A DNA stretch of 42,892 bases. Source: Caldilineaceae bacterium (lineage in GTDB: Bacteria; Chloroflexota; Anaerolineae; Caldilineales; Caldilineaceae). Positions within the stretch are counted from its first letter, which is position 1. The number at the start of each line of letters is the position of its first letter. Positions 1 through 7,981 of this stretch are shown in pieces. Location: assembly GCA_022824685.1 (NCBI GenBank), contig JAJDZJ010000041.1:1-42892 (forward strand). Direction: 5' to 3'. Both the position numbers and the translations under genes were made by a program. The notes under the pieces are model-generated. The model was given only the letters and a program-made list of their open reading frames with translations. It searched no databases and was not told the DNA's origin.

Positions 1-136
1 TCGCCGACTGAGGGCCTGATCCGCGGCGTCTTCCCGTCGATATTCAGTAAGCGCAGGGTGATTTCCACTTATTCTCGCTTTCTTCTGGCCACAATTTCAA
101 CTGAATCGGCCTACAGATTTAGATGCGATTGCCCTG
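1..136. repeat. Left copy of a 136-bp terminal inverted repeat (probable IS end)
   Basis: Every base here is the reverse complement of 42754-42889; I compared them base by base and found no mismatch. Similarity stops abruptly at 136/137 on this side and at 42753/42754 on the other. Read outward, the repeat has about 68 noncoding bases, then a GTG-started frame (68 down to 1, minus strand) beginning VEITLRLLNIDGKTP that runs off the window. This resembles the left end of an insertion sequence with the start of its transposase, but I do not recognise the protein. The following stretch 137-309 is C-rich intergenic DNA without a gene. Confidence 0.9.
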
Positions 137-309
137 CCAAACGCCACCCCTCCCCTTCCCCCTGCCCCTGACAAACCTGCCATCCCCCCGACGGCCAGTG
201 AAAGTTCCGCAACCTCTCTACGAAGGCCACCATTCAGATCTTCCATTCCCCGCCCAACCTCGCTCCCGCAGCCGACCACTGACCACTGCTTTACCAGTTT
301 CCCGGATCT

Positions 310-337
310 TTGACAAATGCCCCGATCGGGCTACAAT
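310..337 (+). promoter_or_regulatory. Consensus sigma-70 promoter, leaderless start
   Basis: TTGACA at 310-315 and TACAAT at 332-337 are separated by 16 bases. The expected transcription start, about 7 bases past the -10 box, falls at about 344, which is the GTG start codon of the kinase gene. The transcript would then be leaderless. The ATG at 317 lies between the two promoter boxes and cannot be the start if this promoter is used. Confidence 0.7.
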
Positions 338-343
338 CTCCCT

Positions 344-1312
344 GTGGCATACTTCCTTGGAATCGACGGCGGGGCAACCAAAACCAATATCGTACTATCC
401 GACCGCGCAGGCCGCCCGGTCGGCCAAGGGCAGAGCGGCCCCTCCAACTACCATATCGTCGGTGTGGAACAGGCCGCTGCCAGCCTCTCAACCGCGATTT
501 CCCAGGCCCTTACGGCATCCGCTGTGTCCCCCAACACGATCGAGGCCGTCTGCGCCGGCATGGCCGGCTTCGACAGCGGTTCCGACACAAAAAGCCTGCA
601 ACACATGCTGAACGCAATGCGGGCGGCGTGCGGTTTGCACTGCCCCTGGCGCGTGCTGAACGACTCGGTCGTCGCCTGGGCAGGCGCCTTCAACGGCCGC
701 CCCGGAGCCCTCATCTCTTCCGGCAGCGGCGCTGTTGCCTTCGCAGTCGGCAAAACCGGCAACTCCGCCCGCGCCGACGGCTTCGGCCACTGGCTCGGCG
801 ACGCCGGCAGCGGCTTCGATATCGGGCGCAGCGGCCTCCGCGCCGCCCTCGCCGCCCTCGACGGTCGCGGCCCTGAGACCCGTCTCACCGAACAGTTTCG
901 AGCGCTCGCCGGCAACGCCTCCCAGGACTGGATCGGCTGGATCGCCGCCCTCGACGCCAGCATCGCCCACGCCCACGAACAGTTGCGTTCCTTCGCGCCC
1001 TTCGTCTTTCAGACCGCCTCCGCAGGCGATGCTGTCGCACGCGCCATCCTGAAGGATGCCGGCGCCGCCCTCGCCAAAACCGCCGCCTCCGTCCTCCGTA
1101 AAGTCGGACTACTCGCCCAGCCCGAAGTCGCCACCGCCGGCACAGTGTTGACCCAACCGTCCTGCCTCCGCCGCGCCTTCCGTTCTGCCCTCGAAGCGCT
1201 TTTGCCCGGCTGTCAAATCGTTCCCGCCCGCGCCGGCCCGGCCCGCGGGGCTGCCCTGCTAGCCCGCGAACCCGCTCTCGTCCCGCAAGACGCTCTGCAA
1301 TCCTGCGGTTAA
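344..1312 (+). CDS. BadF/BadG/BcrA/BcrD-family ATPase, N-acetylglucosamine kinase-like
   Basis: Predicted 322-residue sugar kinase of the ASKHA fold. The N-terminus has the phosphate-1 motif FLGIDGGATKT, the middle has LISSGSGAVAF (phosphate-2-like), followed by GHWLGDAGSGFDIG, which is typical of BadF/N-acetylglucosamine kinase-like proteins. The family includes kinases of amino sugars and activators of dehydratases; the length and the lack of Fe-S cysteines favour a sugar kinase. GTG 344 is chosen as start because homologues begin just before the IDGG motif and the promoter ends at 337; an in-frame ATG at 317 is the alternative. It is the first gene of a run with an amidohydrolase and a sugar ABC transporter, so it probably phosphorylates an imported (amino) sugar. 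The substrate is not determinable. Confidence 0.85.
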   Translation: MAYFLGIDGGATKTNIVLSDRAGRPVGQGQSGPSNYHIVGVEQAAASLSTAISQALTASAVSPNTIEAVCAGMAGFDSGSDTKSLQHMLNAMRAACGLHCPWRVLNDSVVAWAGAFNGRPGALISSGSGAVAFAVGKTGNSARADGFGHWLGDAGSGFDIGRSGLRAALAALDGRGPETRLTEQFRALAGNASQDWIGWIAALDASIAHAHEQLRSFAPFVFQTASAGDAVARAILKDAGAALAKTAASVLRKVGLLAQPEVATAGTVLTQPSCLRRAFRSALEALLPGCQIVPARAGPARGAALLAREPALVPQDALQSCG

Positions 1313-1383
1313 ACATCTTTCCGGCTGTCTTCGTTCACGCCAATCCCATGCCCCAAGGGGGGCCAACTACCTCAGGAATCCGT

Positions 1384-2340
1384 ATGTATCAGGGCTTTGA
1401 AATCGTCGACTTCCACGTTCACTTCCCCACCAACAAACCGTGGTTCCCCAAAATGGGAAACACAATCCAGAACTATATCGAAAAGGTGGGTGAAAAACGG
1501 GCGCGTGTCGTCCAGGAAATGAGCCGGCCCTATGGCGAACACTGGCGCAAAATGTGGGGCTTCCCCAAACCTGAATCGCCCGAGGACCACCCCGGAGACA
1601 GGGAACAGGCCCGCCGTTGGGTCGATGAACTGGACAAGAACGGCGTCCGGGCCGTCGGCTTCGTTACCGGCGGCGGCAACGAACATCTCGCCCAAATCAT
1701 CAGCTGGTATCCCGACAGATTCGTCGGATTCGCCCACCACAACCCCTTCGAGCCCGACGCCGTCGCTCAACTGGAGCAGGCAGTATCCAACCTGGGACTG
1801 CGCGGCTACAAACTCCTCGCCCCCATGATCGAACAGCCAATCGAGGACGAATCCATCTGGCCTGTCTGGGAAAAATGCGCCGAACTGGATATCCCCGTCC
1901 TCATCCATTTCGGCATCCAGGGAAGCGCCGGCGGCATCGCCTGGCACGAAAACATCAACCCCTTCAAATTGCACAACATCGCCAAAGCCTTCCCTGACGT
2001 CACCTTCGTCATCCCCCATTTCGGCTGCGCCTGGGAACGCGAAACCCTCCAGCTCTGCTGGGCCTGTCCCAACGTCTGCGTCGACACCAGCGGCAGCCTC
2101 CAGTGGATCCGTTGGGTCCCGGGCGATGTAACCGTCAAATACCTGTTCCGCAAATTCTACGAAACAGTCGGACCCGGCCGCATCATATTCGGCACCGACA
2201 GCAGCTGGTTCCCGCGCGGTTTCGTCCTCGAATATCTGCAAGACCAGATGCGCAGCTGTCTCGACCTGAATTTCCCCGAACATGACATCCAGAAAATCTT
2301 CGCAGGCAACGCCGCCCGCCTCTTGAAAATCGATCTTTGA
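1384..2340 (+). CDS. Amidohydrolase-2 family metal-dependent hydrolase
   Basis: Predicted 318-residue TIM-barrel hydrolase of the amidohydrolase_2 type (decarboxylase/hydrolase family). The metal-binding HxH is in VDFHVHFP near residue 11, a conserved lysine in GYKLLAPM, histidines in VLIHFG and VIPHFGCAWE, and the last catalytic aspartate in IFGTDSSWFPRG. ATG 1384 is preceded by AGGAA at good spacing; an in-frame ATG at 1348 adds 12 residues that do not look like the family. It follows the kinase by 71 bases and precedes the transporter, so it may process the imported substrate. Reaction and substrate cannot be read from the sequence. Confidence 0.85.
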   Translation: MYQGFEIVDFHVHFPTNKPWFPKMGNTIQNYIEKVGEKRARVVQEMSRPYGEHWRKMWGFPKPESPEDHPGDREQARRWVDELDKNGVRAVGFVTGGGNEHLAQIISWYPDRFVGFAHHNPFEPDAVAQLEQAVSNLGLRGYKLLAPMIEQPIEDESIWPVWEKCAELDIPVLIHFGIQGSAGGIAWHENINPFKLHNIAKAFPDVTFVIPHFGCAWERETLQLCWACPNVCVDTSGSLQWIRWVPGDVTVKYLFRKFYETVGPGRIIFGTDSSWFPRGFVLEYLQDQMRSCLDLNFPEHDIQKIFAGNAARLLKIDL

Positions 2341-2442
2341 TTTCGGCCCACCCTACTTTCAGGACCGGGGACAGAGCCAATGTCTCAAACGATCCCGGCA
2401 ATGCCCAAACTATTTCACTTCAACGACTGGAGGAATCCTGCC

Positions 2443-3783
2443 ATGAAACGCTCCAAACGATTCACGATCCTGGGCGTGCTCCTGATCAGCATTCTGCTGC
2501 TGGCCGCCTGCCCTGCGCCCGCCGCCCCCGCTCAAGAACAGGCCGCTGAGTCCGCCTCCGACATGGCCGCCGCTGCCGACGAAGTCATCGAAATCGAGTA
2601 CTGGCAATATAACTTTGCCGCCCGAGTCGATGCCATGGACCAGCTGATCGCGCAGTTCGAAGAGGCCAACCCCAATATCAAGGTCATTCACAACGCGGAC
2701 ATCCCCTACGCCGAATTCCGCGACAAGATCGCCGCCAGTGTGCCTGCTGGCGTAGGCCCTGATGTCGCAACCCTCTTCTATGGCTGGCAATCCGCCTGGA
2801 TCGACTCCGGCTATCTTGTGCCTCTGCCCGAGGACGCCTTTCCGCCTGCCATGGTCTCCGAAGAGTTCAGCCCAATGGTGCAGGCCAGCTTCGTCGACGG
2901 CACTCTCTACACGCTGCCCACAGCCGTACGCGCCCTTGCTCTCTTCTACAATAGAGACCTGATGGAGGCCGCCGGCCTGGATCCCAACAGCCCCCCCGCA
3001 ACCCTCGACGAACTGCAAGACCAGGCCGTCGCCTGCACGCAGCGCGATGACGATGGCGACCTCGTCGTTCAAGGCTTCGTCGCCGACCCCTCCGCACAGG
3101 ACCACCACTGGTTCCGCGAAGTCCTGGTGCGCCAATTCGGTGGCGTCCCCTACACCGACGACTACAGCCAGGTCCTCTATAATGATGACGCCGGCCTCCA
3201 GGCCTGGAACTATCTCCTTTCCTTCCACACTGAGCTCGCCACGGGAGACCGCGACCTGTTTGACGGCAGCACCAACGCCTTCGTCGGCGGTCATGTCTGC
3301 TTCCATGTCGACGGCTCCTTCCGCCTCGGCACCATTGCCAACAACAACCCTGATATGAACTTCGGCGTCACCGAGCTGCCGGAACACAATGGCGTCAAGA
3401 GCACCTTCGGCTCCTATTGGACTCACGGCCTGACCAAAAAGGCCGCCGCCGACCAGGCCCGCTTCGACGCCTCCGTCAAATTCCTCCAGTTCATCACCAG
3501 CGCCGATGCCGGCGCCCTCTGGGTCGACATCGTCGGCGAACTGCCCGCGCAGCTCGAAGCCGGCAGCAACCCCGAACTGCTGGCCGATGAGAAACTCGGC
3601 GCTTTCGCGGCAGGCCTGGAGTATTCCCATGCCACCTTCTTCGCCGATGAAAGCCAGCAGCGACAGGCCATCATCGACTCCTTCGACATGGTCGTCCTGA
3701 CCGACGAAGACCCGGCGGCTGCATTGCAGATCGCCGCCGATGCAGACCAGGAAGTCCTCGACGACTTCTGGTCCAGCCGCTAA
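2443..3783 (+). CDS. ABC transporter sugar-binding lipoprotein (CUT1 family)
   Basis: 446-residue extracellular solute-binding protein of family 1. Signal peptide MKRSKRFTILGVLLISILLL ends in a lipobox (LLAAC), so the mature protein would be lipid-anchored. A low-complexity Ala/Pro/Glu linker follows, then the binding domain starts at IEIEYWQYN. Motifs typical of maltose-type binding proteins include IAQFEEANPNIKV, FYNRDLMEAAGL and the C-terminal FLQFITSADAGALW. Start chosen at ATG 2443 because it has a GGAGG box 8 to 12 bases upstream and begins the signal peptide; the frame is open back to 2380. It should deliver an oligosaccharide or sugar to the two permeases downstream. Confidence 0.9.
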   Translation: MKRSKRFTILGVLLISILLLAACPAPAAPAQEQAAESASDMAAAADEVIEIEYWQYNFAARVDAMDQLIAQFEEANPNIKVIHNADIPYAEFRDKIAASVPAGVGPDVATLFYGWQSAWIDSGYLVPLPEDAFPPAMVSEEFSPMVQASFVDGTLYTLPTAVRALALFYNRDLMEAAGLDPNSPPATLDELQDQAVACTQRDDDGDLVVQGFVADPSAQDHHWFREVLVRQFGGVPYTDDYSQVLYNDDAGLQAWNYLLSFHTELATGDRDLFDGSTNAFVGGHVCFHVDGSFRLGTIANNNPDMNFGVTELPEHNGVKSTFGSYWTHGLTKKAAADQARFDASVKFLQFITSADAGALWVDIVGELPAQLEAGSNPELLADEKLGAFAAGLEYSHATFFADESQQRQAIIDSFDMVVLTDEDPAAALQIAADADQEVLDDFWSSR

Positions 3784-3804
3784 TCCAGTATTCGACTGCG
3801 CGAA

Positions 3805-3840
3805 GCGGGAGGATGCCTGCACGCCAGGCCATCCTCCCGC
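3805..3840 (+). promoter_or_regulatory. Strong intergenic hairpin after the binding-protein gene
   Basis: An 11-bp perfect stem (3805-3815 with 3830-3840), extended by four more pairs past a single-base bulge, closes a 5-base loop. No T-run follows. In many sugar-transporter operons such a structure stabilises the binding-protein mRNA or partly ends transcription, giving excess binding protein over permease. The structure is seen; the role is inferred. Confidence 0.65.
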
Positions 3841-3942
3841 CTCTCGCATTCTCGTTACTCTGACCTGAGGCCCGCTCTTGGGCCACCGACAATGGCTTCG
3901 CCCGGCATCCAGGCCGCGACGCACCGCCGAAAAGATATCCCC

Positions 3943-4848
3943 ATGCGTTTAACCCTCCACCAGCGCCAAATCATCTGGGCCTATGTCTTCATGAGCGTGG
4001 CCCTGGTCTTCTTTGTCGTCATCCGCTGGTATCCGACCATCCTCGCCTTCAACGTCAGCTTCCGAGACTGGAATGTGTTCGAAGGATCCGGCCCCTGGGT
4101 CGGTTTGGAAAACTATCAGGAGATCTGGCAGGACGCCGGCAAACCCCGGAGCTCCGTTACGGCCGCCTTCTCCAATACCGTGCGCTATGTCCTCTTCGGC
4201 GTTCCCACCCAGCTCGTGCTCGCCCTGGCCATCGCCCTTCTCCTCGCCCAAATCCGCCGCCTATCCGCCCTCTACCGCGTCGCCTATTTCGCGCCCTACG
4301 TCACCTCTGCCGTCGCCGTCGCCTTCGTCTGGAACTGGCTCTACCAGCCCGAAACCGGCCTCATCAATCAGGCCCTGGACATCGTTGGCCTGCCCCAACA
4401 GCCCTTCACCAAGAGCCCCTCACAGGCCCTGCCTTCCATCACCGCAGTCGCCGTCTGGCAAAACCTCGGCTTTGCCGTCATTATCTTTCTTGCCGGTATC
4501 CAGCAGATTCCCGCCCACTACTACGAAGCCGCCCGCATTGACGGCGCCAACGCCTGGCAGCTCTTCTGGCGCATTACCCTTCCCCTTCTCAATCCAATCA
4601 TCGTCTACCTGACCGTTCTCGGCACAATCTCCTATTTACGGCTTTTCGCCCTTGTCCAGAATATGAGCCCGCAAGGGACCGGTGGACCGCTCAAAAGCAC
4701 CACCACCGTCGTGCTGGAGGTCTATCGCGAAGGGTTTTCCAGCTACAAGATGGGCTACGCCGGCGCTCTCACAGTGCTACTCTTCTTTCTCATCCTGCTG
4801 ATAACAATTATTCAACTGCGCTTCTTCTCGCGACGCGTGGAATACTGA
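3943..4848 (+). CDS. Carbohydrate ABC transporter permease (MalF/UgpA type)
   Basis: 301-residue membrane protein with about six hydrophobic segments. The cytoplasmic EAA loop reads EAARIDGANAWQLFWRITLP, the contact site for the ATPase in this family. The N-terminal segment IIWAYVFMSVALVFFVVIRWYP is typical of CUT1 permeases. ATG 3943 is preferred since it directly starts the usual N-terminus; ATG 3892 is in frame but neither has a good ribosome binding site. It lies after the binding protein and before its partner permease. No ATPase gene is adjacent, as is common where one shared MsmX-like ATPase serves several transporters. Confidence 0.9.
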   Translation: MRLTLHQRQIIWAYVFMSVALVFFVVIRWYPTILAFNVSFRDWNVFEGSGPWVGLENYQEIWQDAGKPRSSVTAAFSNTVRYVLFGVPTQLVLALAIALLLAQIRRLSALYRVAYFAPYVTSAVAVAFVWNWLYQPETGLINQALDIVGLPQQPFTKSPSQALPSITAVAVWQNLGFAVIIFLAGIQQIPAHYYEAARIDGANAWQLFWRITLPLLNPIIVYLTVLGTISYLRLFALVQNMSPQGTGGPLKSTTTVVLEVYREGFSSYKMGYAGALTVLLFFLILLITIIQLRFFSRRVEY

Positions 4849-4874
4849 CCAGGGTCGTCCAGGGTTTTCAAAAC

Positions 4875-5780
4875 ATGGCTACTTCAGCAGACATCGGGAA
4901 CAGCGGCGCCCTGCAAAACATCGACCGCTTCAGTCCCGCTCGCGGCAAAGGAAGCCGGCGTTTCGGTTGGCCGCTCCTCCTGGCGTATCTCCTGCTCACT
5001 ATCGGCGGCATCTGCATGGTCACACCTTTCTTCTGGATGATCCTGACCAGCGTGAAGCCGCCCCCGGAACTGGTTAACTTCTCCTTCTTCCCCGAAAATC
5101 CTACCCTCCAAAACTACTCGAATGTACTCAATACCAGCAGCTTCGAACGCTGGTATCTCAACAGCATTATCGTCGCAACGATCAGCACAGTCAGCGTTGT
5201 TTTCTTTGACACCCTTGTCGGTTACACGCTCAATAAGTTCAACTTTCCCGGCAAAAACATCATCTTCATCGGCATGCTCGGCACCCTGATGATCCCCACT
5301 GAAATGCTCATCATCCCCTGGTTCACTATGAGCGTAAATTGGAGCTGGCACATCGGCTACGCCCAATACTGGGGAATCGCCTTCCCCGGCGTCATCACCG
5401 CGGCCGGCATCTTTCTCATGCGTCAATTCTTCGATGGCGTTCCCAACGAGCTCCTGGACGCCGCTCGTATCGATGGCATGAACGAATTCGGCATCTGGTG
5501 GCGCATCGCCGCGCCACTGGTCAAACCGGCCATCGCCGCCCTGGCGATCTTCAACTTCATCGGCAACTGGAATGCCTACCTGTGGCCTCTCATTCTGGCC
5601 AACAGCCGCGAGTTCTATACACTGCCCGTCGGCCTGAGCTTCTTCCGCGGCGAATCCACCACCCATTGGGAGAGGATCATGACCGCCGCCAGCCTGGCAA
5701 GCATCCCTCTGCTCATCATCTTTTTGGTCTTCCAGCGTCAGATCATCAGGGGTATCGCTCTCACAGGACTGAAGGGCTGA
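4875..5780 (+). CDS. Carbohydrate ABC transporter permease (MalG/UgpE type)
   Basis: 301-residue inner-membrane permease, partner of the preceding one, starting 26 bases after its stop. It has an N-terminal hydrophobic segment (LLLAYLLLTIGGICMVTPFF), the family signature WMILTSVKPPPEL, and the EAA loop around LLDAARIDGMNEFGIWWRI. It ends in the usual GIALTGLKG. Together with the binding protein it makes a CUT1 sugar importer lacking only the ATPase. The imported sugar cannot be assigned. Confidence 0.92.
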   Translation: MATSADIGNSGALQNIDRFSPARGKGSRRFGWPLLLAYLLLTIGGICMVTPFFWMILTSVKPPPELVNFSFFPENPTLQNYSNVLNTSSFERWYLNSIIVATISTVSVVFFDTLVGYTLNKFNFPGKNIIFIGMLGTLMIPTEMLIIPWFTMSVNWSWHIGYAQYWGIAFPGVITAAGIFLMRQFFDGVPNELLDAARIDGMNEFGIWWRIAAPLVKPAIAALAIFNFIGNWNAYLWPLILANSREFYTLPVGLSFFRGESTTHWERIMTAASLASIPLLIIFLVFQRQIIRGIALTGLKG

Positions 5781-5896
5781 CCCAATCTCCGACTCGCCGT
5801 ACGGATGACGCCCATCCGGGCCCGTCCCGCGGCCTCAAACCATGGCGCATTCCATTTACGCCACCATCTTTCTCGTGATCGAATAGGAGTCCAGTC

Positions 5897-7039
5897 TTGA
5901 AGTTACACGAATACCAGTCGAAACGAGTCTTCGCCCAATACGGCGTGCCCATCCCCAACGGAGAGGTCGCAACCACGCCGTCCCAGGCACGCGCCATCGC
6001 CGATCGGATCGGCAAACCGGTCGTCATCAAGAGCCAGGTGTTGGTCGGCGGACGCGGCAAAGCCGGCGGCATCAAGCTGGCGCGCACACCCGATGAAGCC
6101 GAGGAAGTGGCAGGTCATATCCTCGGCATGGACATCAAAGGGCTGACAGTGAAGCAAGTGTTGGTGGACGAGGCCGCTGACATCCGCTCAGAAATCTATC
6201 TGGGCGCCGTCCTCGACCGCAGCGCCCGCAAGGTGGCCATCATGGCCAGCAGCGAAGGCGGCGTGGAAATCGAAGAGGTGGCCGCCCAAACGCCCGAAAA
6301 GATCGTTACTGTTCACGCCCATCCGCTCCTGGGCATGCAGGGGTTCCAGGCCCGGCAGCTTGCCTACGGCATCGGCCTCCCCAAAGAGCACATCGCCGCC
6401 TTTACCAGGATCGCCCTCAGCCTCTACCAAGCCTTCGTCGAAAGCGACGCCAGCCTCGCCGAAATCAATCCCCTCGTCATCAACGGTGACAACCAACTCC
6501 AGGCCGTCGACGGCAAAATCCTGCTCGACGACAGCGCCCTCCCGCGCCAGGAGCAACTCGCCGCCTTGCGCGACCCCGATGAAGACAGCCCCACCGAGAC
6601 CGAGGCCCGCGAGTCCGGGCTCAGCTACATCGACCTCGATGGCGAAATCGGTTGCATGGTCAACGGAGCAGGTCTCGCCATGGCCACAATGGACATAATC
6701 AAACTCTACGGCGGAAACCCGGCCAACTTTCTTGACATTGGCGGCGGAGCCGGGGCCGACAAAGTCCTCGCCGCCCTCCGCATCATCCTCCGCGATGCCC
6801 GCGTCAAAGCCGTTCTCATCAACATCTTCGGCGGCATCACCCGCTGCGATGAAGTCGCCAACGGCATCGTAGAAGCCATCAACAGCCTCAGCGTCGAAGT
6901 GCCTATCGTCGTGCGCATGGTCGGCGTAAACGAGGATGAAGGCCGTCAAATCCTGGCCGCATCCAATCTCCCATCCGCCAACAGGCTGTCCGAAGCTGTC
7001 CAAATGGCCGTCGCCGCCGCCAAAGGAGAAGGCGCATGA
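5897..7039 (+). CDS. sucC: Succinyl-CoA ligase beta subunit (ADP/GDP-forming)
   Basis: 380-residue ATP-grasp subunit of succinyl-CoA synthetase, which makes succinate and ATP (or GTP) from succinyl-CoA in the TCA cycle. The N-terminus [20 protein letters not shown] and the glycine-rich [15 protein letters not shown] match the family, as does the C-terminal CoA-ligase part with [12 protein letters not shown] and [11 protein letters not shown]. Start is TTG 5897, supported by AGGAG ten bases upstream. It overlaps sucD by four bases (ATGA), so the subunits are translationally coupled. Malate-CoA ligase (MtkA) is a close relative and cannot be fully excluded, but TCA function is the simplest reading. 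The nucleotide preference is not determinable. Confidence 0.93.
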   Translation: MKLHEYQSKRVFAQYGVPIPNGEVATTPSQARAIADRIGKPVVIKSQVLVGGRGKAGGIKLARTPDEAEEVAGHILGMDIKGLTVKQVLVDEAADIRSEIYLGAVLDRSARKVAIMASSEGGVEIEEVAAQTPEKIVTVHAHPLLGMQGFQARQLAYGIGLPKEHIAAFTRIALSLYQAFVESDASLAEINPLVINGDNQLQAVDGKILLDDSALPRQEQLAALRDPDEDSPTETEARESGLSYIDLDGEIGCMVNGAGLAMATMDIIKLYGGNPANFLDIGGGAGADKVLAALRIILRDARVKAVLINIFGGITRCDEVANGIVEAINSLSVEVPIVVRMVGVNEDEGRQILAASNLPSANRLSEAVQMAVAAAKGEGA

Positions 7040-7905
7040 GTATCCTTGTTGACAATGAAACCCGCCTTCTGGTGCAGGGCATTACCGGAAGCCAGGGCGC
7101 CTTCCACGCACAGCAGATGATCCAGTACGGCACAAATGTCGTCGCCGGCGCCGTGCCGGGACGCGGCGGACAGTGGGCCGTCGGCAACACGCCCGTCTTC
7201 GATACCGTCCACGAAGCCGTCGCCACAACCGACGCCAATGCCAGCATCATCTTCGTCCCCGCAGCCTTCGCCGTTGACGCTCTGCTCGAAGCCGCAGACG
7301 CCGGTGTCGCTCTCATCGTCTGCATTACAGAAAATATTCCCGCCCTCGACATGGCCCGCGCCCGCGCCTTCATCGATTCAACCGACTCCCTTCTCATCGG
7401 CCCAAACTGCCCCGGCCTCATCTCCCCCGGCTCCGCCAAGGTCGGCATCATGGCCGGACACATCCACACGCCAGGCAACGTCGGTATCGTCAGCCGCTCG
7501 GGCACCCTTACCTACGAAGTCATCTATGCGCTTACGGAACGAGGAATCGGCCAAAGCACCGCCGTCGGCATCGGCGGCGACCCCATCAAAGGGCTCAACT
7601 TCCTCGACGTTCTGCAGATGTTCGAACGCGACGCCGGCACTGAACAGGTCGTCCTGATCGGGGAGATCGGCGGGGCCGACGAGCAGGTCGCCGCCGACTT
7701 CATCAGAACCGAAATGAGCAAGCCCGTCACCGCCTTCATCGCCGGCCAGACCGCCCCCCCCGGCAAGCGAATGGGCCACGCCGGAGCCATCATCTCCGGC
7801 GGCGAAGGCACAGCCGCCGAAAAAATCGAAGCGCTTCAGGACGTCGGCGTCGACATCGCCCGCCATCCCGAGGAGATCGCCGACCTGGCCGCGAAAAATA
7901 TCTGA
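7036..7905 (+). CDS. sucD: Succinyl-CoA ligase alpha subunit
   Basis: 289-residue alpha subunit. The N-terminal CoA-binding Rossmann domain has [12 protein letters not shown], followed by [13 protein letters not shown] and [13 protein letters not shown]. The active-site phosphohistidine is His248 in [16 protein letters not shown]. Length matches the bacterial family. The ATG overlaps the sucC stop codon. The pair forms the usual heteromeric enzyme in the cytoplasm. Downstream is acs, which appears to have its own promoter. Confidence 0.95.
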   Translation: MSILVDNETRLLVQGITGSQGAFHAQQMIQYGTNVVAGAVPGRGGQWAVGNTPVFDTVHEAVATTDANASIIFVPAAFAVDALLEAADAGVALIVCITENIPALDMARARAFIDSTDSLLIGPNCPGLISPGSAKVGIMAGHIHTPGNVGIVSRSGTLTYEVIYALTERGIGQSTAVGIGGDPIKGLNFLDVLQMFERDAGTEQVVLIGEIGGADEQVAADFIRTEMSKPVTAFIAGQTAPPGKRMGHAGAIISGGEGTAAEKIEALQDVGVDIARHPEEIADLAAKNI

Positions 7906-7931
7906 ACCATCGTCCAATTCTGTGCTATGAT
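7903..7931 (+). promoter_or_regulatory. Probable extended -10 promoter of acs
   Basis: TGcTATGAT at 7923-7931 is an extended -10 element in the sucD-acs spacer; a weak -35 (TGAACC) lies at 7903-7908, 17 bases before the -10 hexamer. Transcription would begin near 7938, giving a leader of about 44 bases with a good GGAGAG ribosome binding site. Confidence 0.45.
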
Positions 7932-7981
7932 TAGGACATATTCCGCAGCGAACCAATTGACACAGAATGAAGGAGAGAAGA

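Noticed and set aside
2410..3924. 504-codon open frame on the minus strand opposite the binding-protein gene
   Set aside because: Antisense shadow of a clear lipoprotein gene, caused by high GC codon positions; no recognisable protein features.
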